A DNA stretch of 64,000 nt from Streptomyces xantholiticus (GCF_014651015.1 NZ_BMWB01000015.1:62001-126000), one strand, 5' to 3'. Positions 25,507 through 32,167 are shown, numbered from the stretch's first letter. The notes: generated from the sequence alone by a model not told the origin. Numbers and translations are program-made.

Positions 25507-25566
25507 CGGGCAAGCTCCCACACATGAGGGCTACTCATCGTCGCTCGTTCTCTACTTCTCGTGATG

Positions 25567-25583
25567 TTACCCAAGTTGGGTAA
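25567..25583. promoter_or_regulatory. Perfect 17-bp palindrome in a divergent promoter region
   Basis: TTACCCAAGTTGGGTAA has 8-bp perfect arms around one base. It lies between the XRE/TPR gene (start 25506) and the divergent small gene (start 25632). Its place and symmetry fit an operator for the XRE/TPR protein. Confidence 0.7.
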
Positions 25584-25631
25584 TCAGCCGGACCTTTTGG
25601 CACCGGCCCCCGGCTCGCGATCCTCCTGTGC

Positions 25632-25862
25632 ATGGCGAGCAACCAGCAGACCAAACCAGGCATCGGCGAACTGGCCAAGGACACGGCCACCGGACGTATC
25701 GGCATCGTCATGGGCACGATCGGCGGACATGTTCAGATGCAGCCGGTCCGTGGCGGCCTCGAGTGGGACGCCATGCCCGACAAGGTCGCGGCATTCAGGG
25801 CGCGGAAAGAACTGAGCGCTCGACTGGCTGTCAGGAATGGCAACCGTCGGGCCGGGCTGTGA
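25632..25862 (+). CDS. Small hypothetical protein, 76 residues
   Basis: A soluble, basic small protein: MASNQQTKPGIGELAKDTATGRIGIVMGTIGGHVQMQPVRGGLEWDAMPDKVAAF. The centre (GELAKDTATGRIGIVMG then LQPVRGGLEWDA-like) resembles small Streptomyces proteins of unknown role that sit near Nudix/XRE genes. It is divergent from the XRE/TPR gene across the palindrome. Its TGA overlaps the next ATG (TGATG), so the two are coupled. The ribosome binding site is weak (CCTCCTG region). Function unknown. Confidence 0.65.
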   Translation: MASNQQTKPGIGELAKDTATGRIGIVMGTIGGHVQMQPVRGGLEWDAMPDKVAAFRARKELSARLAVRNGNRRAGL

Positions 25863-25960
25863 TGCGCGTCATCGGCAGGTACGCCGGGGTCCTGTTCATC
25901 ATCTGCATCAGCGGCTCGTGCGGCCTGGTGCTCGGCATGGCCCTCGGCACCAGCAAGTAG
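25862..25960 (+). CDS. 32-residue single-pass membrane peptide
   Basis: MRVIGRYAGVLFIICISGSCGLVLGMALGTSK: a basic start, one hydrophobic helix with two Cys, and a short polar end. Translation is coupled to the preceding gene by the TGATG overlap. No family is recognised. The overlap and hydrophobic pattern are the only support. Confidence 0.5.
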   Translation: MRVIGRYAGVLFIICISGSCGLVLGMALGTSK

Positions 25961-26113
25961 ACCGGCCGCCCCGGACGGGCGCCATTTCCACGGCTCCCTG
26001 TCCCCGTCCGGAGCCGGCCACCCAATCCCGCTCCCCGGTCGTCTATGAGACCAGCTCGACGGCCAGGGGGAGGGAGATAAGCCACGCACCGCCTCACACA
26101 AGGAGATGTACGC

Positions 26114-26557
26114 ATGACCGCAACGGCGAACGATCAGAAGACCGGCCGCGCGCTGGCCGGCGAGGAACTGTTCGAAAGCCTCGCCCACTTCGTGGTCGTC
26201 CACGACGGACAGACACCCGAGCGCGCCGAGCGGATCGCGGACCAGGCCGTGGCCTTCCTGGTCACCGCAGCCACCGCCACCGTGCCCATGGTCCCGTCCG
26301 ACGACGTGGATCTCGGGCTCCACGCGCTCATCCTGCACACAAAGGAGTACGCAGGGCTCTGCGACAAGTACGCGGGCCGCTTCCTGCACCACAACCCGAA
26401 GCCCGGCGGGGGAGCACGTGACCCGAAGCTGGTCGCCGCGTCGGCACACGCGATGAAGGCCGCTGGATTCAGCGTCTTCGACGACCTGTGGACCGTGAAC
26501 GGCGAGAACCTGGCGCAGTGCGACTCGGACTGCGGCCGACCGTACGGTCAGGCATAG
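26114..26557 (+). CDS. Small His/Cys protein with GRDP-like core, 147 residues
   Basis: The first half is a helical acidic region (EELFESLAHFVVVHDGQTPERAERIADQAVAFLVTAA). The centre VDLGLHALILHTKEYAGLCDKYAGRFLHHNPKPGGG resembles the motif of glycine-rich-domain-protein-like (GRDP/DUF1399) sequences, with conserved His, Tyr, Cys and a His-His pair. The C-terminus ends NGENLAQCDSDCGRPYGQA, giving a CxxxC pair that could bind metal or be modified. ATG 26114 follows AAGGAG. The kinase-like gene follows 71 bp later and is probably co-transcribed. The function is not known; the name is structural only. Confidence 0.7.
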   Translation: MTATANDQKTGRALAGEELFESLAHFVVVHDGQTPERAERIADQAVAFLVTAATATVPMVPSDDVDLGLHALILHTKEYAGLCDKYAGRFLHHNPKPGGGARDPKLVAASAHAMKAAGFSVFDDLWTVNGENLAQCDSDCGRPYGQA

Positions 26558-26628
26558 CCCTCGGCAACAGCGCGCGGCCGGCCTCTGCTCGGGGTCGGCC
26601 GCCGCGCCCGTGAAAGGAGAGAACGACC

Positions 26629-27465
26629 ATGTCCGGCCTGACTCCAGAACTGCCGATCGTGGTGCTCGACGCGCTCATGCCCACGTCTCAGCGTCTCGTG
26701 CTGAACCGCCGCGGATCCTCGGTCTGGGACGTGGAAGGCGATCGCGGCCGGTACGCGGTGAAGCTCGGGTATCCGATCGATGCCACGCCTGAGTGGCCGG
26801 GCCAGCCGTGGACGGCACTCGCGCCCGCGCGCGAGGGCGCGGTTCTCCATCGCCTCGGTGCGGATGACATCGCGTACGGGGAGTGGGAGCGCGGGACGTG
26901 GAACATCCAGCCGTGGCATGAGGGCCCGGACCTCTACCGACTGTGGGAGCCGTGCCGTGCGGAGGGCTCGTCCGTCGAACCGCACACGAGTGTGGCCCTG
27001 GGGTGCGTTGAAGCCCTGGCCGAACTGCATGCGGCGGGCTGGGTTCACGGAGATGTGCAACCGGCTCACTTCATCGTCGGGCCAGAGCGAACGCATCTCA
27101 TCGACCTCGCGCTGGCGCGTGGACGGCACATCCCTGAGGGATTCGACTTCCCGTTCCGGGGCTGTCTCGTCCACTACGAGGCGCCGGAGATCGCACGCAG
27201 TGTGCTCGCCACCGGAGAGGCGGAGCCGACGCAGGCCGCTGACATCTACGCCCTCGGTGCGTCGCTACTGATCTCTGCCACCGGTTGGCGGGCGGTCGAG
27301 TATCCCGACGACGCGCCGCGCCCGGTGCAGCGGCAGGCCATCGCGGACGGAAGACGTCGGACCGTGACAGTGCCTGGGGAGCTGGGCGGCTTGATCGAGG
27401 CAATGCTCAGCCCCGTGCCTGAGGAGCGGCCAACCATCTACGAGGTGGGGAAGGCCCTGAGCTGA
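26629..27465 (+). CDS. Protein-kinase-like protein with variant catalytic loop
   Basis: A 278-residue protein with a divergent eukaryotic-type kinase fold. Visible elements are VK near residue 45 (ATP Lys), E70 in REGAVLHRL and the catalytic loop WVHGDVQPAHFIV (140-152). The loop has His in place of the usual Asn after HxDxxxxN. D159 lies in LIDLALARG (instead of DFG), APE is at 185-187, and DIYALGAS at 205. No Gly-rich loop or membrane segment is seen. Most catalytic residues persist, so it may be active on a small protein or metabolite. ATG 26629 follows AAAGGAGAG. It is paired with the His/Cys protein upstream; a kinase-substrate pair is an inference. Confidence 0.78.
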   Translation: MSGLTPELPIVVLDALMPTSQRLVLNRRGSSVWDVEGDRGRYAVKLGYPIDATPEWPGQPWTALAPAREGAVLHRLGADDIAYGEWERGTWNIQPWHEGPDLYRLWEPCRAEGSSVEPHTSVALGCVEALAELHAAGWVHGDVQPAHFIVGPERTHLIDLALARGRHIPEGFDFPFRGCLVHYEAPEIARSVLATGEAEPTQAADIYALGASLLISATGWRAVEYPDDAPRPVQRQAIADGRRRTVTVPGELGGLIEAMLSPVPEERPTIYEVGKALS

Positions 27466-27668
27466 GCGTCCCCGCCGCCATCGGCTGACGCCGCTCGCAC
27501 GGCACCCGGGGCTTTCGCCTGCGCGGAATCAGTGCGATAGACAGAGGGTGGGCCGGGGCTGGGAACGGGCTCTGTTCGCTGGGGTCGGCCTGGTGCTGCT
27601 GGCCGGGTTACTTCCTGGGCCGGCTGTCCGCCTTCGCGGTTTTGCGGGCTGAGCGGGGGGCCGCCTTG
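27466..27668. other. Spacer between the kinase-like gene and the integrase remnant
   Basis: About 200 bp. A 34-codon frame at 27548-27652 (GTG start, one hydrophobic helix, one TTA codon) is possible, but its AGAGG is directly against the GTG and nothing else supports it. The rest may be decayed integrase DNA. Confidence 0.35.
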
Positions 27669-27812
27669 ATCCGCGTGACCATGGACATCTACACCTTCGT
27701 GCGGCTGGACTCCCAGCGGTCCGCCTTCGACCGCGTCGGGGATGCGCTGAGGGGTGACGGCAACGGGGCGGACGATGACGACGGCACGGCCGGTGTCCTC
27801 GTAGCCGTCTGA
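27669..27812 (+). pseudogene. Tyrosine-integrase C-terminal remnant
   Basis: The frame reads IRVTMDIYTFVRLDSQRSAFDRVGDALRGDGNGADDDDGTAGVLVAV and stop. This is the tail of phage/AICE integrases just after the LGHSQI box, with the catalytic-Tyr motif (M-D-I-Y-T). Upstream the sequence loses integrase similarity at once, so about 300 residues are gone. The fragment points at the tRNA-Arg scar about 100 bp on, the normal place for an integrase gene beside its attachment site. Confidence 0.7.
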
Positions 27813-27874
27813 TCGGTCCGACGGCCGCCCTCGGAAAAGGTTGCCGTCAACCACTGCCGTCACGACATACGACA

Positions 27875-27904
27875 GAGGCCCTCAGGATCTCTCCTGAGGG
27901 CCTC
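27875..27904. terminator. Strong 13-bp perfect hairpin
   Basis: GAGGCCCTCAGGA (27875-27887) pairs perfectly with TCCTGAGGGCCTC (27892-27904) around a 4-nt loop. It lies just downstream of the minus-strand tRNA-Arg fragment and after the plus-strand integrase tail, so it fits the original tRNA terminator. Confidence 0.85.
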
Positions 27905-27914
27905 TCGACTGCTG

Positions 27915-27956
27915 TGCACTCGGCACGATTCGAACCTGCAACCTTCTGATCCGTAG
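27915..27956 (-). other. 3' half of tRNA-Arg(ACG): probable attachment-site scar
   Basis: On the minus strand the sequence runs CTACGGATCAGAAGGTTGCA and on through GGTTCGAATC to the 7-nt acceptor arm and discriminator. This is anticodon loop CTACGGA (anticodon ACG), the 3' anticodon strand, a T arm with GTTCGAAT, and the acceptor 3' strand of an arginine tRNA. The match ends at the base before the loop, so no 5' half exists and it cannot be a working tRNA. One T-stem pair is broken. Identity from anticodon loop to 3' end is the usual att core of tRNA-targeting integrases. Confidence 0.78.
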
Positions 27957-28061
27957 CTCTGGGCCGGATCGGTCAGCACGGTCATACCGGCCGCTACGAG
28001 ACCCCGGAGGGACGCTACCGGACGGGGCGGTTGCTGGGTTTGCGGTACGGCGCTGCTGTAC

Positions 28062-28202
28062 TCAGGCCCGGACCGCGGTTATCAGTGCCGCCAGGGCGCC
28101 GATCAGAGCTGCGGCAGCGGTTACGCCTCCCAGCCACAGGGTGGCCCGCCCGTGGTTGTTGTCATTACGCTCTCCACCGGGAGGGCTGTCGGGATGCGTC
28201 AC
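28062..28202 (-). CDS. 46-residue single-pass membrane protein
   Basis: GTG 28202 is preceded by GTGGAGGATCAGC (GGAGG, 6-nt spacing), one of the best ribosome binding sites in the island. The peptide is VTHPDSPPGGERNDNNHGRA then a helix TLWLGGVTAAAALIGALAALITAV and RA. The polar Asn/Asp-rich head and Ala-rich helix suggest a small type-II membrane peptide, phage- or toxin-like in size. It follows another small gene on the same strand by 26 bp. Confidence 0.6.
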   Translation of the reverse strand: MTHPDSPPGGERNDNNHGRATLWLGGVTAAAALIGALAALITAVRA

Positions 28203-28228
28203 GCTGATCCTCCACTTGATGCAGGCCC

Positions 28229-28417
28229 CTACGTCAGTTGCCACTGCCGAGACCTCGTCAGGTAAGCCCCGTCCCGGTCGGCCGAGACAGGGGGCGGGGC
28301 TTCTGTCCGGGCAGGAACGTAGCAGTAGCCTGACCTGCATCTTTGCCAACCCGCCTGATTCCAGCTGTCGTTGAGGACCCAGGCGGTGCATACTCCTGTG
28401 ACGGCAACATCCGTCAT
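28229..28417 (-). CDS. 62-residue Trp/Cys-containing hypothetical protein
   Basis: ATG 28417 follows AGAGGTG. The sequence MTDVAVTGVCTAWVLNDSWNQAGWQRCRSGYCYVPARTEAPPPVS has four Trp and three Cys in the first half and a Pro-rich centre. It has no signal peptide. It precedes the 46-residue membrane peptide gene, and both may form one small operon behind the palindrome at 28434. No family recognised. Confidence 0.5.
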   Translation of the reverse strand: MTDVAVTGVCTAWVLNDSWNQAGWQRCRSGYCYVPARTEAPPPVSADRDGAYLTRSRQWQLT

Positions 28418-28433
28418 GGGACACCTCTAGCTT

Positions 28434-28445
28434 TGTCATATGACA
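28434..28445. promoter_or_regulatory. 12-bp perfect palindrome before the small minus-strand operon
   Basis: TGTCATATGACA is fully symmetric and lies 16 bp upstream of the 28417 start. A TTGCCG...TATTCC promoter-like pair lies just upstream of it on the minus strand. Its place fits a repressor operator. Confidence 0.5.
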
Positions 28446-28917
28446 GAGGAATATGCCCGAAGCCTTAAGCGGCAAGACGGTCAATACGGGCAATGTATGA
28501 AAAGGCGACTCTGCCGCTTTGGCGGGATCTCGCCCATGCGCGTACCGAAAATCTAGGTCGGTGGAGTCTCAACGACCGAGTCAAGCCGCCAGCGATCTTG
28601 AAAACCGTCGTGGCGCGAGTCACCGTGGGTTTGGTCGGGGCCGTTCTCATGTGCGTTGCCTGTCAGTGGCCGTTGCTCCCTGCTCTTTCCCGACTGAGCG
28701 GGCACGGGAAGGGCACAGGCATTACCGAGTGACGACCGACCAGCCACCAGGCCGCAGAACCACATCGACGCCACGGGCATACCGATCCGGCTCATCGACT
28801 GATACGCGCACCCGCCACCGCTGGGGGCCTCCGAGGTACTTGACGAAGCGGCTCTCTCCCAAGACATCGCCGGAGTTGTCTGGGCCTGCACCCGCACGAT
28901 CACGTGGGTGTCATAGG
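28446..28917. other. Unassigned island DNA, 470 bp
   Basis: No gene is recognised. A 79-codon plus-strand frame at 28493-28732 (MYEKATLPLWRDLAHARTEN) has no ribosome binding site and no known relatives. Near 28770-28915 a plus-strand frame reads NHIDATGIPIRLID and GASEVLDEAALSQDIAG, protein-like but unidentified, and probably a decayed gene fragment. Confidence 0.4.
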
Positions 28918-29300
28918 CTGCCACTGCGCTGGCACCGGATGAGGCAGATGACGGCGTACGCGGCGGCCGGGATCGACTGGACCACCGCGGGCTACGTCTT
29001 CGCTGCCAGGACCGGTCGGCCGATCGAGCCGCCGAACGTGCACCGGTCCTTCGTCCGCGTCGGTGAAGCGGCCGGTCTCCGGCTCGTCCGGCTGCACGAC
29101 GCCCGCCACCGGCTGCGCAACCTTACACACGGCCGCCGGGGTCGCGGCCCCGCGTCGTGATGGAGATCCTCGGCCCCAGTCAGATCGGCCTCACCACGGA
29201 CGTCTACACGCACATGGTGCAGGACACACAGCGGAAGGCGATCAGCCACATGGACCGGCTGCTCAAGGGGCGGCCCGGCCGCGAGGGACCGCCGCCGTCG
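28918..29300 (+). pseudogene. Frameshifted tyrosine-integrase C-terminal domain next to tRNA-Thr
   Basis: Integrase sequence is readable in three frames. The first is LPLRWHRMRQMTAYAAAGIDWTTAGYVFAARTGRPIEPPNVHRSFVRVGEAAGLRLVRLHDARH. A shift gives GCATLHTAAGVA. A second shift gives VVMEILGPSQIGLTTDVYTHMVQDTQRKAISHMDRLL. The HDARH box (catalytic His-Arg) and the DVYTH Tyr motif remain. The LGH box has changed to LGP, and the N-terminal 200 residues are missing. It lies 60 bp from the 3' end of tRNA-Thr and is convergent with it, as for a tRNA-targeting element. Confidence 0.85.
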
Positions 29301-29318
29301 ATGTCAGACGTGGATGTC

Positions 29319-29351
29319 AAAGGCCCCCAGCCTGATCAGCTGGGGACCTTT
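29319..29351 (-). terminator. Terminator of tRNA-Thr
   Basis: AAAGGCCCCCAGC (29319-29331) and GCTGGGGACCTTT (29339-29351) form a 13-position stem with one mismatch and a 7-nt loop, just downstream of tRNA-Thr on its strand. Confidence 0.7.
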
Positions 29352-29359
29352 CGCGCTGG

Positions 29360-29433
29360 AGCCCCCTGTCGGGTTCGAACCGACGACCCCCGCTTTACAA
29401 GAGCGGTGCTCTGGCCAGCTGAGCTAAGGAGGC
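29360..29433 (-). tRNA. tRNA-Thr (anticodon UGU)
   Basis: A complete cloverleaf on the minus strand. The acceptor stem GCCTCCT pairs with AGGGGGC (one G-U) with discriminator T. The D arm is GCTCAGCTGGCCAGAGC, and the anticodon stem CGCTC carries loop TTGTAAA, anticodon TGT. A short variable loop follows, then the T arm GTCGGTTCGAACCCGAC. No encoded CCA follows. It marks the right border of the accessory island; an integrase remnant faces its 3' end. Confidence 0.95.
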
Positions 29434-29543
29434 AGCCAGAGCAGTGTAACCAACCGCCGGGCCTCCATGGTCGACAAATTTCGTGGCCCGTGAACTACTG
29501 ACAGACGCCACATGGCCGGGTAGCGTCACGGCAAGTCCACACC

Positions 29544-29559
29544 GTTGGACTGGACCACT
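29544..29559. promoter_or_regulatory. dre-like DasR site upstream of msiK
   Basis: GTTGGACTGGACCACT matches ACTGGTCTAGACCACT at 12 of 16 positions, with a near-complete right half. It lies 53 bp before the msiK ATG. Control of the shared sugar ATPase by the amino-sugar regulator would fit the need for MsiK in chitobiose import. Confidence 0.5.
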
Positions 29560-29611
29560 CCCTTACTCGGATCGTCCGGCACGTTCCTGCCGGTGAAGGA
29601 GACGCTTCAGC

Positions 29612-30739
29612 ATGGCTACTGTCACGTTCGACAAGGCCACCCGGATCTACCCGGGTGCCGACAAGCCCGCCGTCGACCAGCTCGAGATCGAGACCGAGGA
29701 CGGCGAGTTCCTCGTACTCGTCGGACCGTCCGGCTGCGGCAAGTCGACCTCCCTGCGCATGCTCGCGGGTCTCGAGGACGTCAACGGCGGATCCATCCGG
29801 ATCGGCAACCGCGATGTCACGCACCTGCCGCCCAAGGACCGGGACATCGCCATGGTGTTCCAGAACTACGCGCTCTACCCGCACATGACCGTCGCCGACA
29901 ACATGGGCTTCGCGCTCAAGATCGCCGGCGTCAACAAGAGCGAGATCCGCAAGAAGGTCGAGGAGGCCGCGAAGATCCTCGACCTGAGCGAGTACCTGGA
30001 CCGCAAGCCGAAGGCGCTCTCCGGCGGCCAGCGGCAGCGAGTCGCCATGGGCCGTGCCATCGTGCGTGAGCCGCAGGTCTTCCTCATGGACGAGCCGCTG
30101 TCGAACCTCGACGCCAAGCTCCGTGTGTCGACGCGTACGCAGATCGCGAGCCTGCAGCGCCGGCTCGGCATCACGACCGTGTACGTCACGCACGACCAGG
30201 TCGAGGCCATGACCATGGGCGACCGGGTCGCCGTGCTGAAGGACGGCCTGCTGCAGCAGGTCGACTCGCCGCGCAACATGTACGACCGTCCGGCCAATCT
30301 CTTCGTCGCCGGCTTCATCGGCTCCCCGGCCATGAACCTGGTCGAGGTACCGATCACCGACGGTGGTGTGAAGTTCGGCAACAGCGTCGTCCCGGTCTCC
30401 CGTGAGGCGCTGTCCGCCGCCGCCGACAAGGGCGACACGACCGTCACGGTCGGTGTCCGCCCCGAGCACTTCGACGTCGTCGAGCACGGCGCCGGCGACA
30501 CCAAGACGCTCTCCAAGGACGCCCCGGCCGGCCTCGCCGTGTCGGTGAACGTCGTCGAGGAACTCGGCGCCGACGGTTACGTGTACGGCTCCGCCCAGGT
30601 CGGCGGGCAGCACAAGGACCTCGTCGTCCGTGTCGGCGGCCGCGACGTCCCGGCCAAGGGCAGCGAGCTGCACGTCGTGCCGCGGTCGGGCGAGATCCAC
30701 GTCTTCTCGACGTCGACGGGCGAGCGCCTCAGCGACTGA
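29612..30739 (+). CDS. msiK: Multiple-sugar ABC transporter ATP-binding protein MsiK
   Basis: A 375-residue ABC ATPase of the MalK/UgpC type that powers several sugar importers lacking their own ATPase. Walker A is VGPSGCGKSTSLRM near residue 38, the Q-loop VFQNYALYPHMTV, and the signature LSGGQRQRVAMGRAIVREP near 133. Walker B with D-loop is VFLMDEPLSNLDAKLR, and the H-loop YVTHDQVEAM. The C-terminal 130 residues are the regulatory OB-type domain (VTVGVRPEHFDVV). ATG 29612 follows GAAGGAG. No permease genes adjoin it, typical of msiK. A dre-like site lies upstream and a strong hairpin downstream. It is the probable partner of the orphan binding protein at 3.9-5.2 kb. Confidence 0.96.
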   Translation: MATVTFDKATRIYPGADKPAVDQLEIETEDGEFLVLVGPSGCGKSTSLRMLAGLEDVNGGSIRIGNRDVTHLPPKDRDIAMVFQNYALYPHMTVADNMGFALKIAGVNKSEIRKKVEEAAKILDLSEYLDRKPKALSGGQRQRVAMGRAIVREPQVFLMDEPLSNLDAKLRVSTRTQIASLQRRLGITTVYVTHDQVEAMTMGDRVAVLKDGLLQQVDSPRNMYDRPANLFVAGFIGSPAMNLVEVPITDGGVKFGNSVVPVSREALSAAADKGDTTVTVGVRPEHFDVVEHGAGDTKTLSKDAPAGLAVSVNVVEELGADGYVYGSAQVGGQHKDLVVRVGGRDVPAKGSELHVVPRSGEIHVFSTSTGERLSD

Positions 30740-30758
30740 GGCCCCCAGCGGTCCGAGC

Positions 30759-30790
30759 GCCGGGCTCCGCACTTCGGTGCGGAGCCCGGC
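30759..30790. terminator. msiK terminator
   Basis: GCCGGGCTCCGCAC (30759-30772) pairs perfectly with GTGCGGAGCCCGGC (30777-30790) across a TTCG tetraloop, followed by TCTTCGGTT. It is a 14-bp stem with a stable loop. Confidence 0.9.
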
Positions 30791-30944
30791 TCTTCGGTTA
30801 AGTGGACAAATACCCCTACACACAGGGCATTTGGGTCAATTCGCGGCCTCTCGTCAACATGCAATTCGAAAAGAAGCCTCGAACCATCCCTCGCGTGAGT
30901 GACTGAAGGTCGCTATACCATCACTGACCGCTACGATCCCTCGT

Positions 30945-31367
30945 GTGACCCACACAGCCCGCCGAATCGGCCGCACACTCGCCCTTGTTCTGCCTGTCGT
31001 CCTGGTTCTCTCGGGAACCCTCGCGGTCACCGCCGTCCCGTGGGCAGGGCAGGCCACTCAGTCGCAGATGCTCACCGCCTCCTCGGAGCACGTGTCCGTA
31101 CGCGCCAAGTCCCGCGCCCCCCAGGACGTTCTTCGCGACCGGCTGCTGACCGAACTGCAGACGAAGGACCCCGGTGTGGCGCTCACCCACCTCCAGCGCG
31201 AGGTCGAGGCGCGTCCGTCGCTCGCAGAGCACTGCATGTCGATCGCGCGCGCACTCGGCCGTGCCGCCGTGGACCGCTACGGGCCGACCCGCGCCCAGCG
31301 GTTCTCCCGGCCCGTCTGCGACACCTCGTTCGCCGCGGGCGTCTCGCAGCAGGTCCAGGGCTCCTAG
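30945..31367 (+). CDS. Secreted or membrane-anchored hypothetical protein, 140 residues
   Basis: The N-terminus MTHTARRIGRTLALVLPVVLVLSGTLAVTAVPWAGQA is a signal peptide or anchor. The remaining 100 residues are helical and basic (QDVLRDRLLTELQTKDPGVALTHLQREVEARPSLAEHCMSIARALGRAAVDRYGPTRAQRFSRPVCDTSFAAGV) with two Cys that could form a disulfide outside the cell. GTG 30945 has no ribosome binding site but has TACGAT 7 nt upstream, suggesting a leaderless mRNA. It is conserved-looking but of unknown function. It lies between msiK and the nucleotidyltransferase. Confidence 0.72.
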   Translation: MTHTARRIGRTLALVLPVVLVLSGTLAVTAVPWAGQATQSQMLTASSEHVSVRAKSRAPQDVLRDRLLTELQTKDPGVALTHLQREVEARPSLAEHCMSIARALGRAAVDRYGPTRAQRFSRPVCDTSFAAGVSQQVQGS

Positions 31368-31444
31368 GCGCCCTCTTTTGTGCCTTGCAGGGCCCGTCGT
31401 ACCCGTTGCGGCAACGGATCGGCGGGCCGCATATCGTTCACGCC

Positions 31445-32167
31445 ATGCAAACGTCTACGTTTCCGACGCAGGCCGTGGTCCTGGCGGGCGGCCAGGGCTC
31501 GCGGCTGCGTCCGTACACCGACGACCGCCCCAAGCCGATGGTCGAGATCCCGGGAACCGGGACCCCGATCATCGGCCATCAGCTTTCCTGGCTGGCCGAG
31601 GAGGGTGTGACGGATGCGGTGGTGTCCTGCGGCCACCTCGCGGAGGTCCTCCAGGAATGGCTGGACAGCGCGGTGCTGCCGCTGCGCGTCACGACCGTCG
31701 TGGAGACGGAGCCGCTCGGCCGTGGCGGCGGCCTGAAGTACGCCGCGGCGAGCCTGCCGCACCCCGACCAGCCCTGGTACGCCACGAACGGCGACATCTG
31801 GACCCGCTTCTCGCTGCGTGAGATGGCCGCCTTCCACGCCGAGCGCGACGCCACGGCGACCCTCGCACTGGCGCGTCCGCGCATTCCCTGGGGAGCCGTC
31901 GAAACGGACGCCTTCGGGCACATCACGGACTTCATCGAGTCGCCGCCGTCGCCGTATCTCATCAACGCGGGCGTGTACGTCTTCTCCGCCCAGTTCACGG
32001 GCCTGCTGCCCGATGTGGGCGACCACGAGCGGATGACCTTCCCGCGGCTGGCGCGTGAGCGCCGGCTGGCGGGTTTCCCGTTGCCGAACGGGGCCTACTG
32101 GCGGGCGATCGACACCGCGAAGGACCTCACGGAGGCGGCCAAGGAGCTGACCACGCAGATGCGCTGA
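31445..32167 (+). CDS. NDP-sugar pyrophosphorylase (mannose-1-phosphate guanylyltransferase-like)
   Basis: A 240-residue nucleotidyltransferase of the GT-A-like fold. AVVLAGGQGSRLRPYTDDRPKPMVEIPGTGTPIIGHQLSWL is the nucleotide-binding signature with the catalytic Arg and the PKP Lys. WYATNGDIWTRFSL carries the metal-binding Asp, and SPYLINAGVYVFSAQ the sugar-binding part. It lacks the C-terminal beta-helix of longer GlmU/RmlA-type enzymes. It would make an NDP-sugar from a sugar-1-phosphate; the base and sugar cannot be fixed by sequence alone. ATG 31445 has TATCGT 7 nt upstream and no ribosome binding site (leaderless candidate). Confidence 0.87.
   Translation: MQTSTFPTQAVVLAGGQGSRLRPYTDDRPKPMVEIPGTGTPIIGHQLSWLAEEGVTDAVVSCGHLAEVLQEWLDSAVLPLRVTTVVETEPLGRGGGLKYAAASLPHPDQPWYATNGDIWTRFSLREMAAFHAERDATATLALARPRIPWGAVETDAFGHITDFIESPPSPYLINAGVYVFSAQFTGLLPDVGDHERMTFPRLARERRLAGFPLPNGAYWRAIDTAKDLTEAAKELTTQMR

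Noticed and set aside
26114..26557. His/Cys protein as a RiPP precursor
   Set aside because: At 147 residues with a folded-looking core it is larger than known precursors, and no cyclase, protease or transporter gene is nearby. A modified C-terminus remains only a possibility.
27548..27652. 34-codon frame with one hydrophobic helix and a TTA codon
   Set aside because: AGAGG is directly adjacent to the GTG, and nothing else supports translation.
27438..27863. 141-codon minus-strand frame opposite the integrase tail
   Set aside because: The plus strand carries the readable integrase C-terminus; this frame is its shadow.
28493..28732. 79-codon plus-strand frame in the island
   Set aside because: No ribosome binding site, no recognisable relatives, and it lies in decayed DNA.
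29157..29501. 114-codon frame through tRNA-Thr
   Set aside because: It is the integrase remnant reading on through the antisense of the tRNA (CRVRTDDPRFTRAVLWPAELR),  a well-known false protein.
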